Origin: an uncultured Corynebacterium sp.
GTDB taxonomy: Bacteria; Actinomycetota; Actinomycetes; Mycobacteriales; Mycobacteriaceae
Length of the DNA: 52,152 bases
NCBI RefSeq assembly: GCF_945649885.1
Contig: NZ_CALZFS010000003.1
Span: 1 to 52,152 of the forward strand
Direction of reading: 5' to 3'
Numbering within the stretch: the stretch's first letter is position 1; each line of letters starts with the position of its first letter. The notes under the pieces were generated by a model that worked only from the letters and a program-made list of their open reading frames with translations, did not search any database and was not told where the DNA came from. This document shows, one piece after another, positions 44,943 to 52,152 of the stretch. A program made the position numbers and the translations under genes.

Positions 44943-45281
44943 TTGAGACCTCCGTGAGTATGTGGTTGATCCCACCCATGTGATCTATTGAGTGAAACCC
45001 AGTGATTGCATAGTAAATGTGACTCATGTCGCAGCCAAACCCGCATGAGAGATGGATTTCATGAGTTTGTCATGGAAAATAAATAAAAAACACAGGAATC
45101 CTGCCTCTAGCTGCATCTTCTCGAAATCGTTTGCAAATGCCCTCGCAGCGACGGTGACAGATTTGTTATCGTTTCTACCCCCGTAGGTGGGGCGGTCACG
45201 CCGGAGGGTTCGGCGGAAACGATTGCGTACCATGTGCCCTAGGAATACGTCGCAGCCGCTCAGCGGAGTGATGATGAATGC
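44943..45281. other. Upstream region of the peptide transporter operon
   Basis: The gap between the binding-protein gene and the DUF4439 gene (both minus) holds no gene I can support. It includes an A/T-rich patch near 45074-45096 that could be promoter sequence for the operon; I could not assign -35 and -10 boxes. Confidence 0.4.
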
Positions 45282-45327
45282 AAAAACGCCACCCCAGGCG
45301 GGTCTCTATGAGGTGGCTGGGGTGGCG
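45282..45327 (-). terminator. Terminator of the DUF4439 lipoprotein gene
   Basis: On the minus strand, a perfect 11-bp stem (45317-45327 with 45287-45297) runs directly into a five-T tract. It lies 38 bases past the stop codon. Confidence 0.9.
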
Positions 45328-45364
45328 GAAAGTCGCACGGGTCAAGCGCGGCCAAGCAATGGTT

Positions 45365-46207
45365 TTAAGAAAAGGGGACGGTATCCTTTGCGGTGGCGCC
45401 GGCAAGCTGGGTGGCCAGAGAGCGCCAACCATCATCGGTGGCCTGGCTGGCAGTGCTGTGCCAGGTGTCCACAGCATGATTCTGAACCTCAGTGATCATG
45501 GTCAGTGCGGTAGGTCCATCAACCGGGTCGGTCAGGTTCAGTGGATCGTAGCCGGGCTCCGACGGGCTGGTTTCCGCGAAAGGTTCAATGACGGTGCGCA
45601 GGAGTGCTGCATATTCACGGTGACGGTCGATGGCGGTCTGCGTGGCAACGCGATGCGCAGGGTCCACATGGGCAAGGGCAACACCGAGTGCCCAGGCGGC
45701 CGCATATTCCTCTGCAAGATGTTCCTGAGCAGCAGCCAGATCCTCGTCCTCGAGGATGATGGCCCCATCTGGGGCGTCAATGCTGTCAATGACCGGGCTT
45801 AGTCGGGCCTGCTCAATATAGTGCTCGGTGATCAGCGGGATGGATTCTTCCGGTAAGCCGCCCAGCTGGTTAAGTATGCGCACCTGACTGTCAGCAATCC
45901 AGTGATCGGCATCGGTTGCCGGGGCGGCAGCTACCGCTGGGACCTCGAGTTCACATGACTCCGGAAGCGCACCCTCATCGGTGAAACCGCACAGACGCCT
46001 GATCTCTTCCGCAATCTCATCGGCATGCTCTGTACGCAGTGTTGAGACTGCGGGTGAGAGACCGGTCAGCGCTTCTGCATCATGCAACGCATCCTGGTAG
46101 AGCACCTGCAGTGTCTCATCCGGGGTTGGCGAGGGGGTGCATGCAGTCATCGTGGAGACACTCAGAACCACTGCGACAGACAGAAGGGCGGACTTGGTTG
46201 GGCGCAT
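45365..46207 (-). CDS. DUF4439 (ferritin-like) lipoprotein
   Basis: A protein of 280 aa from the ATG at 46207. The signal peptide ends in the lipobox MTAC with Cys at about residue 23. The first half is acidic and Ala-rich; residues about 145-280 look like the helical DUF4439 domain (EHLAEEYAAAWALGVALAHV ... HREYAALL), a ferritin-like fold predicted for actinobacteria. It is divergent from rimP, as Rv2843 is in M. tuberculosis. TAAGCT ends 7 bases before the ATG, so it may be leaderless. Function unknown. Confidence 0.78.
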   Translation of the reverse strand: MRPTKSALLSVAVVLSVSTMTACTPSPTPDETLQVLYQDALHDAEALTGLSPAVSTLRTEHADEIAEEIRRLCGFTDEGALPESCELEVPAVAAAPATDADHWIADSQVRILNQLGGLPEESIPLITEHYIEQARLSPVIDSIDAPDGAIILEDEDLAAAQEHLAEEYAAAWALGVALAHVDPAHRVATQTAIDRHREYAALLRTVIEPFAETSPSEPGYDPLNLTDPVDGPTALTMITEVQNHAVDTWHSTASQATDDGWRSLATQLAGATAKDTVPFS

Positions 46208-46294
46208 AGGGTGAAGCTTAGTAGGTGGGGTGGACAGTGGTCGGTGCAACATGACCGTGGCCTGGCTGGAGGCGGGGGAGTCCGCCACACCGGC

Positions 46295-46300
46295 TATCCT
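46295..46300 (+). promoter_or_regulatory. -10 element of a leaderless rimP promoter
   Basis: TATCCT ends 7 bases before the rimP ATG at 46308, and no Shine-Dalgarno is present. The same spacing is seen before chrS and the VOC gene. Confidence 0.45.
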
Positions 46301-46307
46301 GATCGGT

Positions 46308-46856
46308 ATGGCATTTCCCACCGAAGAAGAACTGATCACTCTGATCACCCCACTCGCAGCCTCACATCGTCTTGATGTTGAAGGTCTCCGCGTGACCAAG
46401 GCCGGACCCAAATCCAGCGTGGCAATCAAGCTCGACTCCGACTCCCGCCCCGACCTTGACCTCTTGGAGGTAGCCAGCAACGAGATCGGAGAGCTTTTCG
46501 ACGCTGCCGAGGCCCGCGGAGAACTGAACTTCGGAGCTGGCTACCTGCTTGAGGTATCCACCCCGGGCGTGGACATGCCACTGACTCAGCCTCGCCACTG
46601 GCGACGCAACCGTGGCCGTCTGGTGTCCATCCAGGAAGACGGTGTCAAGCAGGTATCCCGGATCGGTGCGCTCAATTCCGATGAGACAGCTGTCATTCTC
46701 ATCACACGGAACAAGAAGTTGCTTGAGGTCGGTGTTCTGGAATTAGCCAAGAACCCCCATGCGGTGGTAGAAATTGAATTCGCGAAACCTGCGCAGGATG
46801 AACTTGCCCTGGCGGAACGCACATTCGACGAAGCCGTGGGAGAAAACACCCCGTAA
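46308..46856 (+). CDS. rimP: Ribosome maturation factor RimP
   Basis: A protein of 182 aa from the ATG at 46308; the frame starts earlier, at 46230, but the family N-terminus is [17 protein letters not shown]. RimP aids 30S assembly. Seen: the N-terminal alpha/beta domain with [31 protein letters not shown] and [11 protein letters not shown], then a C-terminal Sm-like domain. It starts the rimP-nusA-ylxR-infB-rbfA cluster. Confidence 0.95.
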   Translation: MAFPTEEELITLITPLAASHRLDVEGLRVTKAGPKSSVAIKLDSDSRPDLDLLEVASNEIGELFDAAEARGELNFGAGYLLEVSTPGVDMPLTQPRHWRRNRGRLVSIQEDGVKQVSRIGALNSDETAVILITRNKKLLEVGVLELAKNPHAVVEIEFAKPAQDELALAERTFDEAVGENTP

Positions 46857-46883
46857 CCCCGCGGAAGCTTGAGAGGAAGACAA

Positions 46884-47882
46884 GTGAATATTGATGTCCA
46901 GGCTCTGAAAGCCATCGAGACTGAAAAGGGAATCAGGGTCGACGACCTTGTGCGCACGATTGCAACTGCACTCCTGCATTCCTACCTGGATTACCAGGAG
47001 ACCGAGCAGTCCGACAATACCAAGGCACGCGTGGACATTGATACCTCCACCGGCGCCGTAACGGTTATAGTCACCGAATTCGGTGACGACGGCAGCGTCT
47101 CCTCCGAGTACGACGACACCCCATCGAACTTCGGTCGTGTTTCAGCACGTGCGGTCCGTGACGCCATCGTCCGTCGACTCCGTGAAGCTGAAGCTGATCG
47201 TGCCTTTGATGCCTACGCAGACTACGAAGGCACCGTCATGTCCGGCATCGTCCAGGCTGATTCCCGTGCTGCAGAACGTGGCATCGTGGTGGTCCAGCTC
47301 GGTACTGAGGCTGACAACCAGGACGGCATCCTTCTCCCTGCAGAGCAGATCCCCGGTGAGAAGCTCAAGCACGGTGACCGTGTGAAGAGCTATGTCGTTG
47401 GTGTGGGCAAGGGCCCGGTGGGGATTCAGGTCAACCTGTCCCGCACCCACCCGGAGCTGGTGCGCAAACTCTTCGAACTGGAGATCCCTGAGGTTGCTGA
47501 CGGATCCGTGGAGATCGTCGCGATCTCCCGTGAAGCTGGCCATCGTTCCAAGGTCGCCGTGCAGGCAACCGTGAAGAACCTCAATGCCAAGGGAGCCTGC
47601 ATCGGCCCCCGCGGACAGCGTGTGTCCAACATCATGCGCGAGCTTGGTGGAGAGAAGATCGACATCATTGACTACTCCGATGATCCAGCGGTTTTCGTCG
47701 GCAACGCCCTGGCCCCATCAAAGGTGGTCAAGGTTGAGGTCATAGATGAGGAACAGCAGACGGCACGCGTCATTGTGCCTGACTACCAGCTGTCTCTGGC
47801 GATCGGCAAGGAAGGGCAGAACGCCCGGCTGGCAGCTCGTCTGACCGGATGGAAGATTGACATCCACTCCGACATGGCCTGA
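46884..47882 (+). CDS. nusA: Transcription termination/antitermination factor NusA
   Basis: A protein of 332 aa from the GTG at 46884, with GAGGAAG upstream. N-terminal RNA-polymerase-binding domain (about 1-105), S1 domain (about 110-180), and two KH domains ([14 protein letters not shown] and [19 protein letters not shown]). It lacks the C-terminal acidic repeats of E. coli NusA, as in other actinobacteria. It modulates pausing and intrinsic termination; a terminator-like hairpin lies directly after its own gene. Confidence 0.97.
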   Translation: MNIDVQALKAIETEKGIRVDDLVRTIATALLHSYLDYQETEQSDNTKARVDIDTSTGAVTVIVTEFGDDGSVSSEYDDTPSNFGRVSARAVRDAIVRRLREAEADRAFDAYADYEGTVMSGIVQADSRAAERGIVVVQLGTEADNQDGILLPAEQIPGEKLKHGDRVKSYVVGVGKGPVGIQVNLSRTHPELVRKLFELEIPEVADGSVEIVAISREAGHRSKVAVQATVKNLNAKGACIGPRGQRVSNIMRELGGEKIDIIDYSDDPAVFVGNALAPSKVVKVEVIDEEQQTARVIVPDYQLSLAIGKEGQNARLAARLTGWKIDIHSDMA

Positions 47883-47956
47883 TTGTCTTCGCTTTGAACC
47901 TCCGGGATTCACGGGAAAATTACCTCCCTGTAACCCTGGTTAAGGCCACATAACAA

Positions 47957-47996
47957 TTGGAATCTGTGAGGATCTTGTTCACAGGTTCCAATTTTT
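47957..47996 (+). terminator. Intrinsic terminator-like hairpin between nusA and ylxR
   Basis: A 13-bp stem with one G-U pair (47957-47969 with 47979-47991), a 9-base loop and an immediate five-T tract. It sits inside the conserved nusA-infB cluster, so it is either a partial terminator or an attenuator that NusA itself could act on. Confidence 0.88.
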
Positions 47997-48095
47997 GGTC
48001 TTTATAGCGTAATATTGGAAAAGGCCCATGTGCGGCCTGTGGAAATCAATCCGATCGGAAACAATCGGGTGGTCTTAAAACGTGAAAGGGATTGA

Positions 48096-48458
48096 ATGCA
48101 ACTAGCTTCCAACGCTGATGTGGAAAGTATGACACCACCGTCTGTTGTTGAGGCTTGTGCTGATAACACGTCAATCCGGATCCGTACCTGTGTTGCCACG
48201 AAGAAGCGAATGAAAGATATCGCTCTACTCCGTGTCGTCGAACACCCGGATGAGCCCGGTGTGATCCTTCCTGATCCGAAGCGTCGGATGCAGGGCAGGG
48301 GAGCATGGCTGACACCCACCATTGCCGCATTGGAGCTTGCTGAACAGCGTCGTGCCTTTGGCCGAGCGCTGAGGGTGTCCACCCAGGTGGATACAGGTCA
48401 CGTACGCACGTACCTGGCGGAAAAAACCGCCGGACCCCGACATCATAAGGAAGACTGA
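48096..48458 (+). CDS. ylxR: YlxR family RNA-binding protein
   Basis: A protein of 120 aa; ATG at 48096 with AAAGGG upstream. The YlxR (DUF448) core is RIRTCVATKKRMKDIALLRVV, then GRGAWLTPT and RRAFGRALR, the fold associated with nucleic-acid binding. The usual CVGCR motif reads CVATK, so the second Cys is missing. The ~28 residues before the core are unusual in length and may not all be translated. The nusA-ylxR-infB order is widely conserved. Confidence 0.85.
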   Translation: MQLASNADVESMTPPSVVEACADNTSIRIRTCVATKKRMKDIALLRVVEHPDEPGVILPDPKRRMQGRGAWLTPTIAALELAEQRRAFGRALRVSTQVDTGHVRTYLAEKTAGPRHHKED

Positions 48459-48571
48459 ACACTGATGAGCGCACGATGAAGCATCAGCGATGAACGTCAA
48501 TAATCACTGCTAGAGTTCTGGGTCCCAATTTTTGGGCCTTTGACCTCTGGCGAAACATCTAGAGGAGAAAA

Positions 48572-51535
48572 GTGCCCGGAAAGCTACGTGTACACGAGCT
48601 CGCTAAGAAGCTCGGTATTACCAGCAAGGAACTACTCACCACGCTCAAAGAGCAGGGCGAGTTCGTTAAAACCGCATCATCCACCATTGAACCCCCAGTG
48701 GTGAAGAAGATGCAGGAACACTACGAAGCAACCGGTGCGGCCAAGGCCGACACCGATAACAAGCCTGCCCCGGCAAAGCCAGCAGCGAAACCAGGCGCCA
48801 AGCCTGCCGCTGCTGCACCAAAGCCAGGTACAGCATCAAAGGCAACCCCGGGCCCGACCCCGGGTGCCGTCGCAGCTGCTAAGCCCGGTGTTCCGGCAAA
48901 GCCAGCAGCCGCAAAACCAGCAGCCGCAAAGCCGGCGACACCCAAGCCGGCAGCAGCGAAGCCTGCTGCTGCAAAGCCTGCTGCTTCCACCCCGAAGCCT
49001 GCTGCTGCAAAGCCAACCTCTGCTGCTGCCAAGCCAGCAGCGCCGAAGCCGGCATTCTCCGGACCAACCCCGGGCGATGCTGCGAAGAAGGCAGCCGAGG
49101 AGAAGTCCACCCCGAAGCCGGGTGGCGAAGCTCCTCGTCCAAACGCGATGCCACGTCCGATGGCAAAGCCAGGCCCCAAGCCAGGTGCACGCGCACCTCG
49201 CGTGGCCAACAACCCATTCTCCACAGGAGATCGTCCGGCACCACGTCCGGGCGGCGGCCCACGCCCAGGTGGCGGACCCCGTCCGGGAGGTGGACCTCGC
49301 CCACAGGGCGGCGGCCCACGCCCACAGGGTGGACAGCGTGATGGTCAGCCCGGTCGTGGCGGCGCACGCCCAGGCCCAGGTGCCGGTGGACCTCGCCCAC
49401 AGGGCGGTAACACCCAGGGTGGAACCACTCAGGAGCGTCAGGGTGGCGGACGTCGTCCATCACCAGCAATGATGCCTCCAACCCCAGGTCAGATGCCTGC
49501 CAAGGCACCTGGCAAGGGTGGTCGCGGCGGCGGCCAGGGTGGTCCAGGAGGTCCAGGTGGCTTCAACCGTGGTGGTGGCGGCGGCGCAGGCCGTGGCGGC
49601 CGTCGTGGCGGTACCGCAGGCGCATTCGGTCGTCCGGGTGGCGCACCACGTCGTGGACGCAAGTCCAAGCGTCAGAAGCGCAATGAATACGAGTCAATGC
49701 AGGCACCAAACGTTATTGGTGGTGTTCGCCTGCCAGACGGCCGTGGCCAGACCCTGCGTCTTGCCCGCGGTGCATCCCTGTCTGACTTCGCTGAGAAGAT
49801 CGGCGCAGACGCGGCAGCACTGGTCCAGGCTCTGTTCAACCTGGGTGAAATGGTCACCGCAACCGCATCTGTCTCTGATGAGACCCTGATGCTGCTCGGT
49901 GAGGAAATGAACTACAAGGTTGAGGTCGTCTCCCCAGAGGACGAAGACCGCGAGCTCCTCCAGAGCTTCGACCTGCAGTTCGGCGAAGACATCGGTGGCA
50001 AGGATGATCTGACCAACCGTCCTCCAGTTGTCACCGTCATGGGTCACGTTGACCACGGTAAGACCCGACTCCTGGACACGATCCGTAAGGCCAACGTCGG
50101 TTCCGACGAAGCCGGCGGCATCACCCAGGGCATCGGTGCCTACCAGGTTCAGGTTGAGGTTGAAGGCTCCGAGCGCGCCATCACCTTCCTGGATACCCCA
50201 GGTCACGAGGCCTTCACCGCGATGCGTGCCCGTGGTGCCAAGTCCACAGATATCGCGATTCTCGTTGTCGCCGCAGATGACGGCGTCATGCCACAGACCG
50301 TGGAAGCAATCAACCACGCCAAGGCTGCTGACGTCCCAATCGTGGTCGCAGTGAACAAGATCGATAAGCCAGAGGCTTCCCCGGAGAAGATCCGTGGACA
50401 GCTCACCGAATACGGTCTGGTTCCTGAGGAATACGGCGGAGACACCATCTTCGTGGACATCTCCGCTAAGCAGGGTCTGAACATCGATGAGCTGCTCAGC
50501 TCCGTCTGCCTCACCGCAGATGCACAGCTGGATCTCGTTGCCAACGCAGACATGGATGCACAGGGTGTCGCTATTGAAGCTCACCTTGACCGTGGTCGTG
50601 GCCCAGTTGCCACCGTCATCGTCCAGCGCGGTACCCTCCGCGTCGGTGACTCCATCGTTGCTGGCGACGCTTACGGTCGTGTCCGTCGCATGGTCGACGA
50701 GTACGGTCGCGACGTCGAAGAGGCCGGACCTTCCCGTCCGGTCCAGGTCCAGGGCCTCAATGGAGTCCCAGGCGCTGGCGATAACCTCCTGGTTGTTGAA
50801 GATGACCGCCTGGCACGTCAGATCGCCAACCAGCGCAATGCCCGCAAGCGCAACGCACTGGCTGCACGCTCCCGCAAGCGCGTCTCCCTCGAGGATCTGG
50901 ATTCAGTCCTCAAGGAGACCTCGGTCCTCAACCTCATCCTCAAGGGTGACAACGCAGGTTCCGTGGAAGCACTTGAAGAAGCACTGCTCAAGATTGAGAT
51001 GGAAGACGAGGTCCAGCTCAACATCATCGACCGTGGTGTCGGTGCTGTTACCCAGACCAACGTAACCCTGGCAGCTGCCTCTGACGCAGTGATCATCGCC
51101 TTCAATGTCCGTGCTGAAGGTAAGGCCACTGAGGAGGCCAACACCGAGGGTGTAGATATTCGTTACTACACCATCATCTACCGCGCCATCGAAGAGGTTG
51201 AGGCTGCCCTCAAGGGCATGCTCAAGCCAATCTACGAAGAGCGTGAAATCGGCAAGGCTGAGATCCGCGCGATCTTCAAGGCTTCCGCCATCGGCCTCAT
51301 CGCAGGTTGCATGGTTGAAGAGGGCAAGGTCCGCCGCAACGCAACGGTTCGTATCATCCGTGATGGCAACGTCATCGCTCCGAATGCAAAGATTGAATCT
51401 CTGCGCCGTGAGAAGGATGATTCCACCGAGGTCTCCGCAGGCTACGAGTGCGGTATGGTTCTGTCCTACCCAAACATCGCAGTCGGCGATAAGATCGAGG
51501 CCTTCGAAATGGTCGAGGTCCCACGCGAGTCTTAA
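48572..51535 (+). CDS. infB: Translation initiation factor IF-2
   Basis: A protein of 987 aa from the GTG at 48572 with AGAGGAGA upstream. N-terminal IF2_N domain ([19 protein letters not shown], 1-50), then a long low-complexity region: Ala/Pro/Lys repeats at about 55-170 and Gly/Arg/Pro repeats at about 190-370. A second IF2_N-like segment follows at about 390-450. The GTPase has G1 GHVDHGKT (about 490), G3 DTPGHEAF, G4 NKID, then the C-terminal domains that bind fMet-tRNA. The low-complexity part gives long shadow frames on both strands that are not genes. Confidence 0.98.
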   Translation: MPGKLRVHELAKKLGITSKELLTTLKEQGEFVKTASSTIEPPVVKKMQEHYEATGAAKADTDNKPAPAKPAAKPGAKPAAAAPKPGTASKATPGPTPGAVAAAKPGVPAKPAAAKPAAAKPATPKPAAAKPAAAKPAASTPKPAAAKPTSAAAKPAAPKPAFSGPTPGDAAKKAAEEKSTPKPGGEAPRPNAMPRPMAKPGPKPGARAPRVANNPFSTGDRPAPRPGGGPRPGGGPRPGGGPRPQGGGPRPQGGQRDGQPGRGGARPGPGAGGPRPQGGNTQGGTTQERQGGGRRPSPAMMPPTPGQMPAKAPGKGGRGGGQGGPGGPGGFNRGGGGGAGRGGRRGGTAGAFGRPGGAPRRGRKSKRQKRNEYESMQAPNVIGGVRLPDGRGQTLRLARGASLSDFAEKIGADAAALVQALFNLGEMVTATASVSDETLMLLGEEMNYKVEVVSPEDEDRELLQSFDLQFGEDIGGKDDLTNRPPVVTVMGHVDHGKTRLLDTIRKANVGSDEAGGITQGIGAYQVQVEVEGSERAITFLDTPGHEAFTAMRARGAKSTDIAILVVAADDGVMPQTVEAINHAKAADVPIVVAVNKIDKPEASPEKIRGQLTEYGLVPEEYGGDTIFVDISAKQGLNIDELLSSVCLTADAQLDLVANADMDAQGVAIEAHLDRGRGPVATVIVQRGTLRVGDSIVAGDAYGRVRRMVDEYGRDVEEAGPSRPVQVQGLNGVPGAGDNLLVVEDDRLARQIANQRNARKRNALAARSRKRVSLEDLDSVLKETSVLNLILKGDNAGSVEALEEALLKIEMEDEVQLNIIDRGVGAVTQTNVTLAAASDAVIIAFNVRAEGKATEEANTEGVDIRYYTIIYRAIEEVEAALKGMLKPIYEEREIGKAEIRAIFKASAIGLIAGCMVEEGKVRRNATVRIIRDGNVIAPNAKIESLRREKDDSTEVSAGYECGMVLSYPNIAVGDKIEAFEMVEVPRES

Positions 51536-51552
51536 ACCCCTCCGCGTGAACC

Positions 51553-51609
51553 ACTAAAGCCCGGCCTCTCACAGATTCGTTAAGAACCTGTGAGAGGCCG
51601 GGCTTTAGT
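51553..51609. terminator. Long hairpin after infB
   Basis: A perfect 22-bp stem (51553-51574 with 51588-51609) with a 13-base loop begins 18 bases after the infB stop. A T-triplet lies inside the stem's end rather than after it. It probably ends or insulates the infB transcript before rbfA. Confidence 0.85.
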
Positions 51610-51738
51610 CATTGCTGCATCCCCCAGGGGAGATAACCGGCATGGTGGTGAGTGCGTTTCAAAGGGGGTTATCGCTGAGCATCTCAACCCGCAAACCAGC
51701 AAAACCGGCCGGGGTACAGGATTGGTGTGTGGACAGGG

Positions 51739-51744
51739 TAGAAT
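51739..51744 (+). promoter_or_regulatory. Possible -10 element for rbfA
   Basis: TAGAAT preceded by GGG, about 50 bases upstream of the rbfA start and downstream of the infB hairpin. No matching -35 box at 16-18 bases, so this is tentative. Confidence 0.3.
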
Positions 51745-51792
51745 CTCCGAAGAATCAGTACAACTGTAATTTTTTTAAGGGAGTGGTCCTGC

Positions 51793-52152
51793 ATGGTGGA
51801 TAACGCACGCGCAGCAAGAATGGCAAAACGCATTCAAACCATCGTGGCCAGTGCAATTGAACGCGAGATCAAAGATCGTCGTCTTGAGTTCATCACTGTC
51901 ACTGACGTCACCATGACCGGTGACCTCCACGACGCCACCATCTTCTACACGGTCCGTGGTGAAAACGTTGGCGATGAGCCGGACCTGGACGCAGCGGCTG
52001 AGGCACTGCACCGTGCTCGTGGCCAGCTCAGGAAGATCGTCGGAGAGCAGCTGGGTGTCCGTTTCACCCCAACGCTGACCTATCGTGTGGATACCGTTCC
52101 TGAGGCTTCCGCACACATGGAAGCACTGTTGGAGCGCGCCCGTAAGCGGGAT
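51793..52152 (+). CDS. rbfA: Ribosome-binding factor A, 5' part
   Basis: The window ends inside this gene; 120 codons are present with no stop. ATG at 51793 with AAGGGA about 16 bases upstream; GTG at 51796 is the next codon. The family N-terminus is clear: [26 protein letters not shown], then the KH-like core [22 protein letters not shown] and the C-terminal [14 protein letters not shown]. RbfA helps 16S 5'-end maturation and cold adaptation. Confidence 0.95.
   Translation, partial: MVDNARAARMAKRIQTIVASAIEREIKDRRLEFITVTDVTMTGDLHDATIFYTVRGENVGDEPDLDAAAEALHRARGQLRKIVGEQLGVRFTPTLTYRVDTVPEASAHMEALLERARKRD

Noticed and set aside
45024..45233. A 69-codon minus-strand frame upstream of the peptide transporter operon
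   Set aside because: No Shine-Dalgarno and no family resemblance, and it is very basic and irregular; more likely promoter sequence.
48780..49650. Short tandem repeats resembling a repeat array
   Set aside because: They encode the Ala/Pro/Lys and Gly/Arg/Pro linker of IF-2, with codon-level periodicity and no spacer structure, so not CRISPR or a satellite.
1..52152. tRNA, rRNA, insertion sequence, prophage or att site
   Set aside because: No T-loop/acceptor patterns, transposase motifs, terminal inverted repeats or phage genes were recognised. The XerC fragment at the left edge is a housekeeping recombinase, not an integrase marking an island.

Overview
The window is a core-chromosome segment of a Corynebacterium close to C. 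glutamicum / C. efficiens. The evidence is a malate:quinone oxidoreductase very like the C. glutamicum enzyme, a mycothione reductase, a divergent hrtBA/chrSA haem-export and haem-sensing locus, moderately high G+C with many putative leaderless starts, and a gene order that parallels C. glutamicum and, more loosely, the Mycobacterium tuberculosis xerC-rpsB-tsf-pyrH-frr-cdsA ... dxr-rip1-ispG ... map ... mtr-mqo ... cobB-cysG ... proS ... rimP-nusA-infB-rbfA block. No rRNA, tRNA, CRISPR array, insertion sequence or prophage was recognised.

Layout. 1-5822: end of a tyrosine recombinase (xerC), a degenerate M23 peptidase-like protein, then rpsB, tsf, pyrH, frr, cdsA. 5919-11126: a LapA-like membrane protein, rlmN, a two-gene ABC exporter and a DUF2631 membrane protein. 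11405-15192: isoprenoid genes dxr and ispG flanking the site-2 protease rip1. 15274-18914: hrtBA (minus) back to back with chrSA (plus). 18971-21840: a lipoprotein class B PBP and methionine aminopeptidase. 21849-23015: a decayed cobQ. 22955-24642: an unknown membrane protein and two paralogous small secreted proteins. 25068-29686: mtr, an alpha/beta hydrolase and mqo. 29826-36351: a VOC protein coupled to a CobB-like protein that has lost its catalytic residues, selO, cobA, and chlI/chlD. 36419-39297: yaaA and proS. 39385-44942: an oligopeptide ABC transporter. 45365-52152: a DUF4439 lipoprotein, then rimP, nusA, ylxR, infB and the start of rbfA.

How the genes fit together. Most of the window is housekeeping: translation, MEP-pathway isoprenoids, envelope synthesis, redox and peptide uptake. 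The most informative accessory signal is the wreck of a cobalamin-biosynthesis neighbourhood. cobQ is a pseudogene with frameshifts, in-frame stops and an internal deletion. The CobB-like ORF is intact but lacks the P-loop lysine and the glutaminase cysteine. cobO, present in the mycobacterial counterpart, is absent. cobA (useful for sirohaem) and an AAA+/VWA chelatase-like pair survive, the pair apparently split from an ancestral fusion by a frameshift. Other points worth following are the paired small secreted proteins with a conserved C-terminal hydrophobic tail, a 29-bp perfect hairpin after mqo, structured leaders at rpsB and mqo, a terminator inside the nusA-infB cluster, and a palindrome in the hrtBA/chrSA control region.
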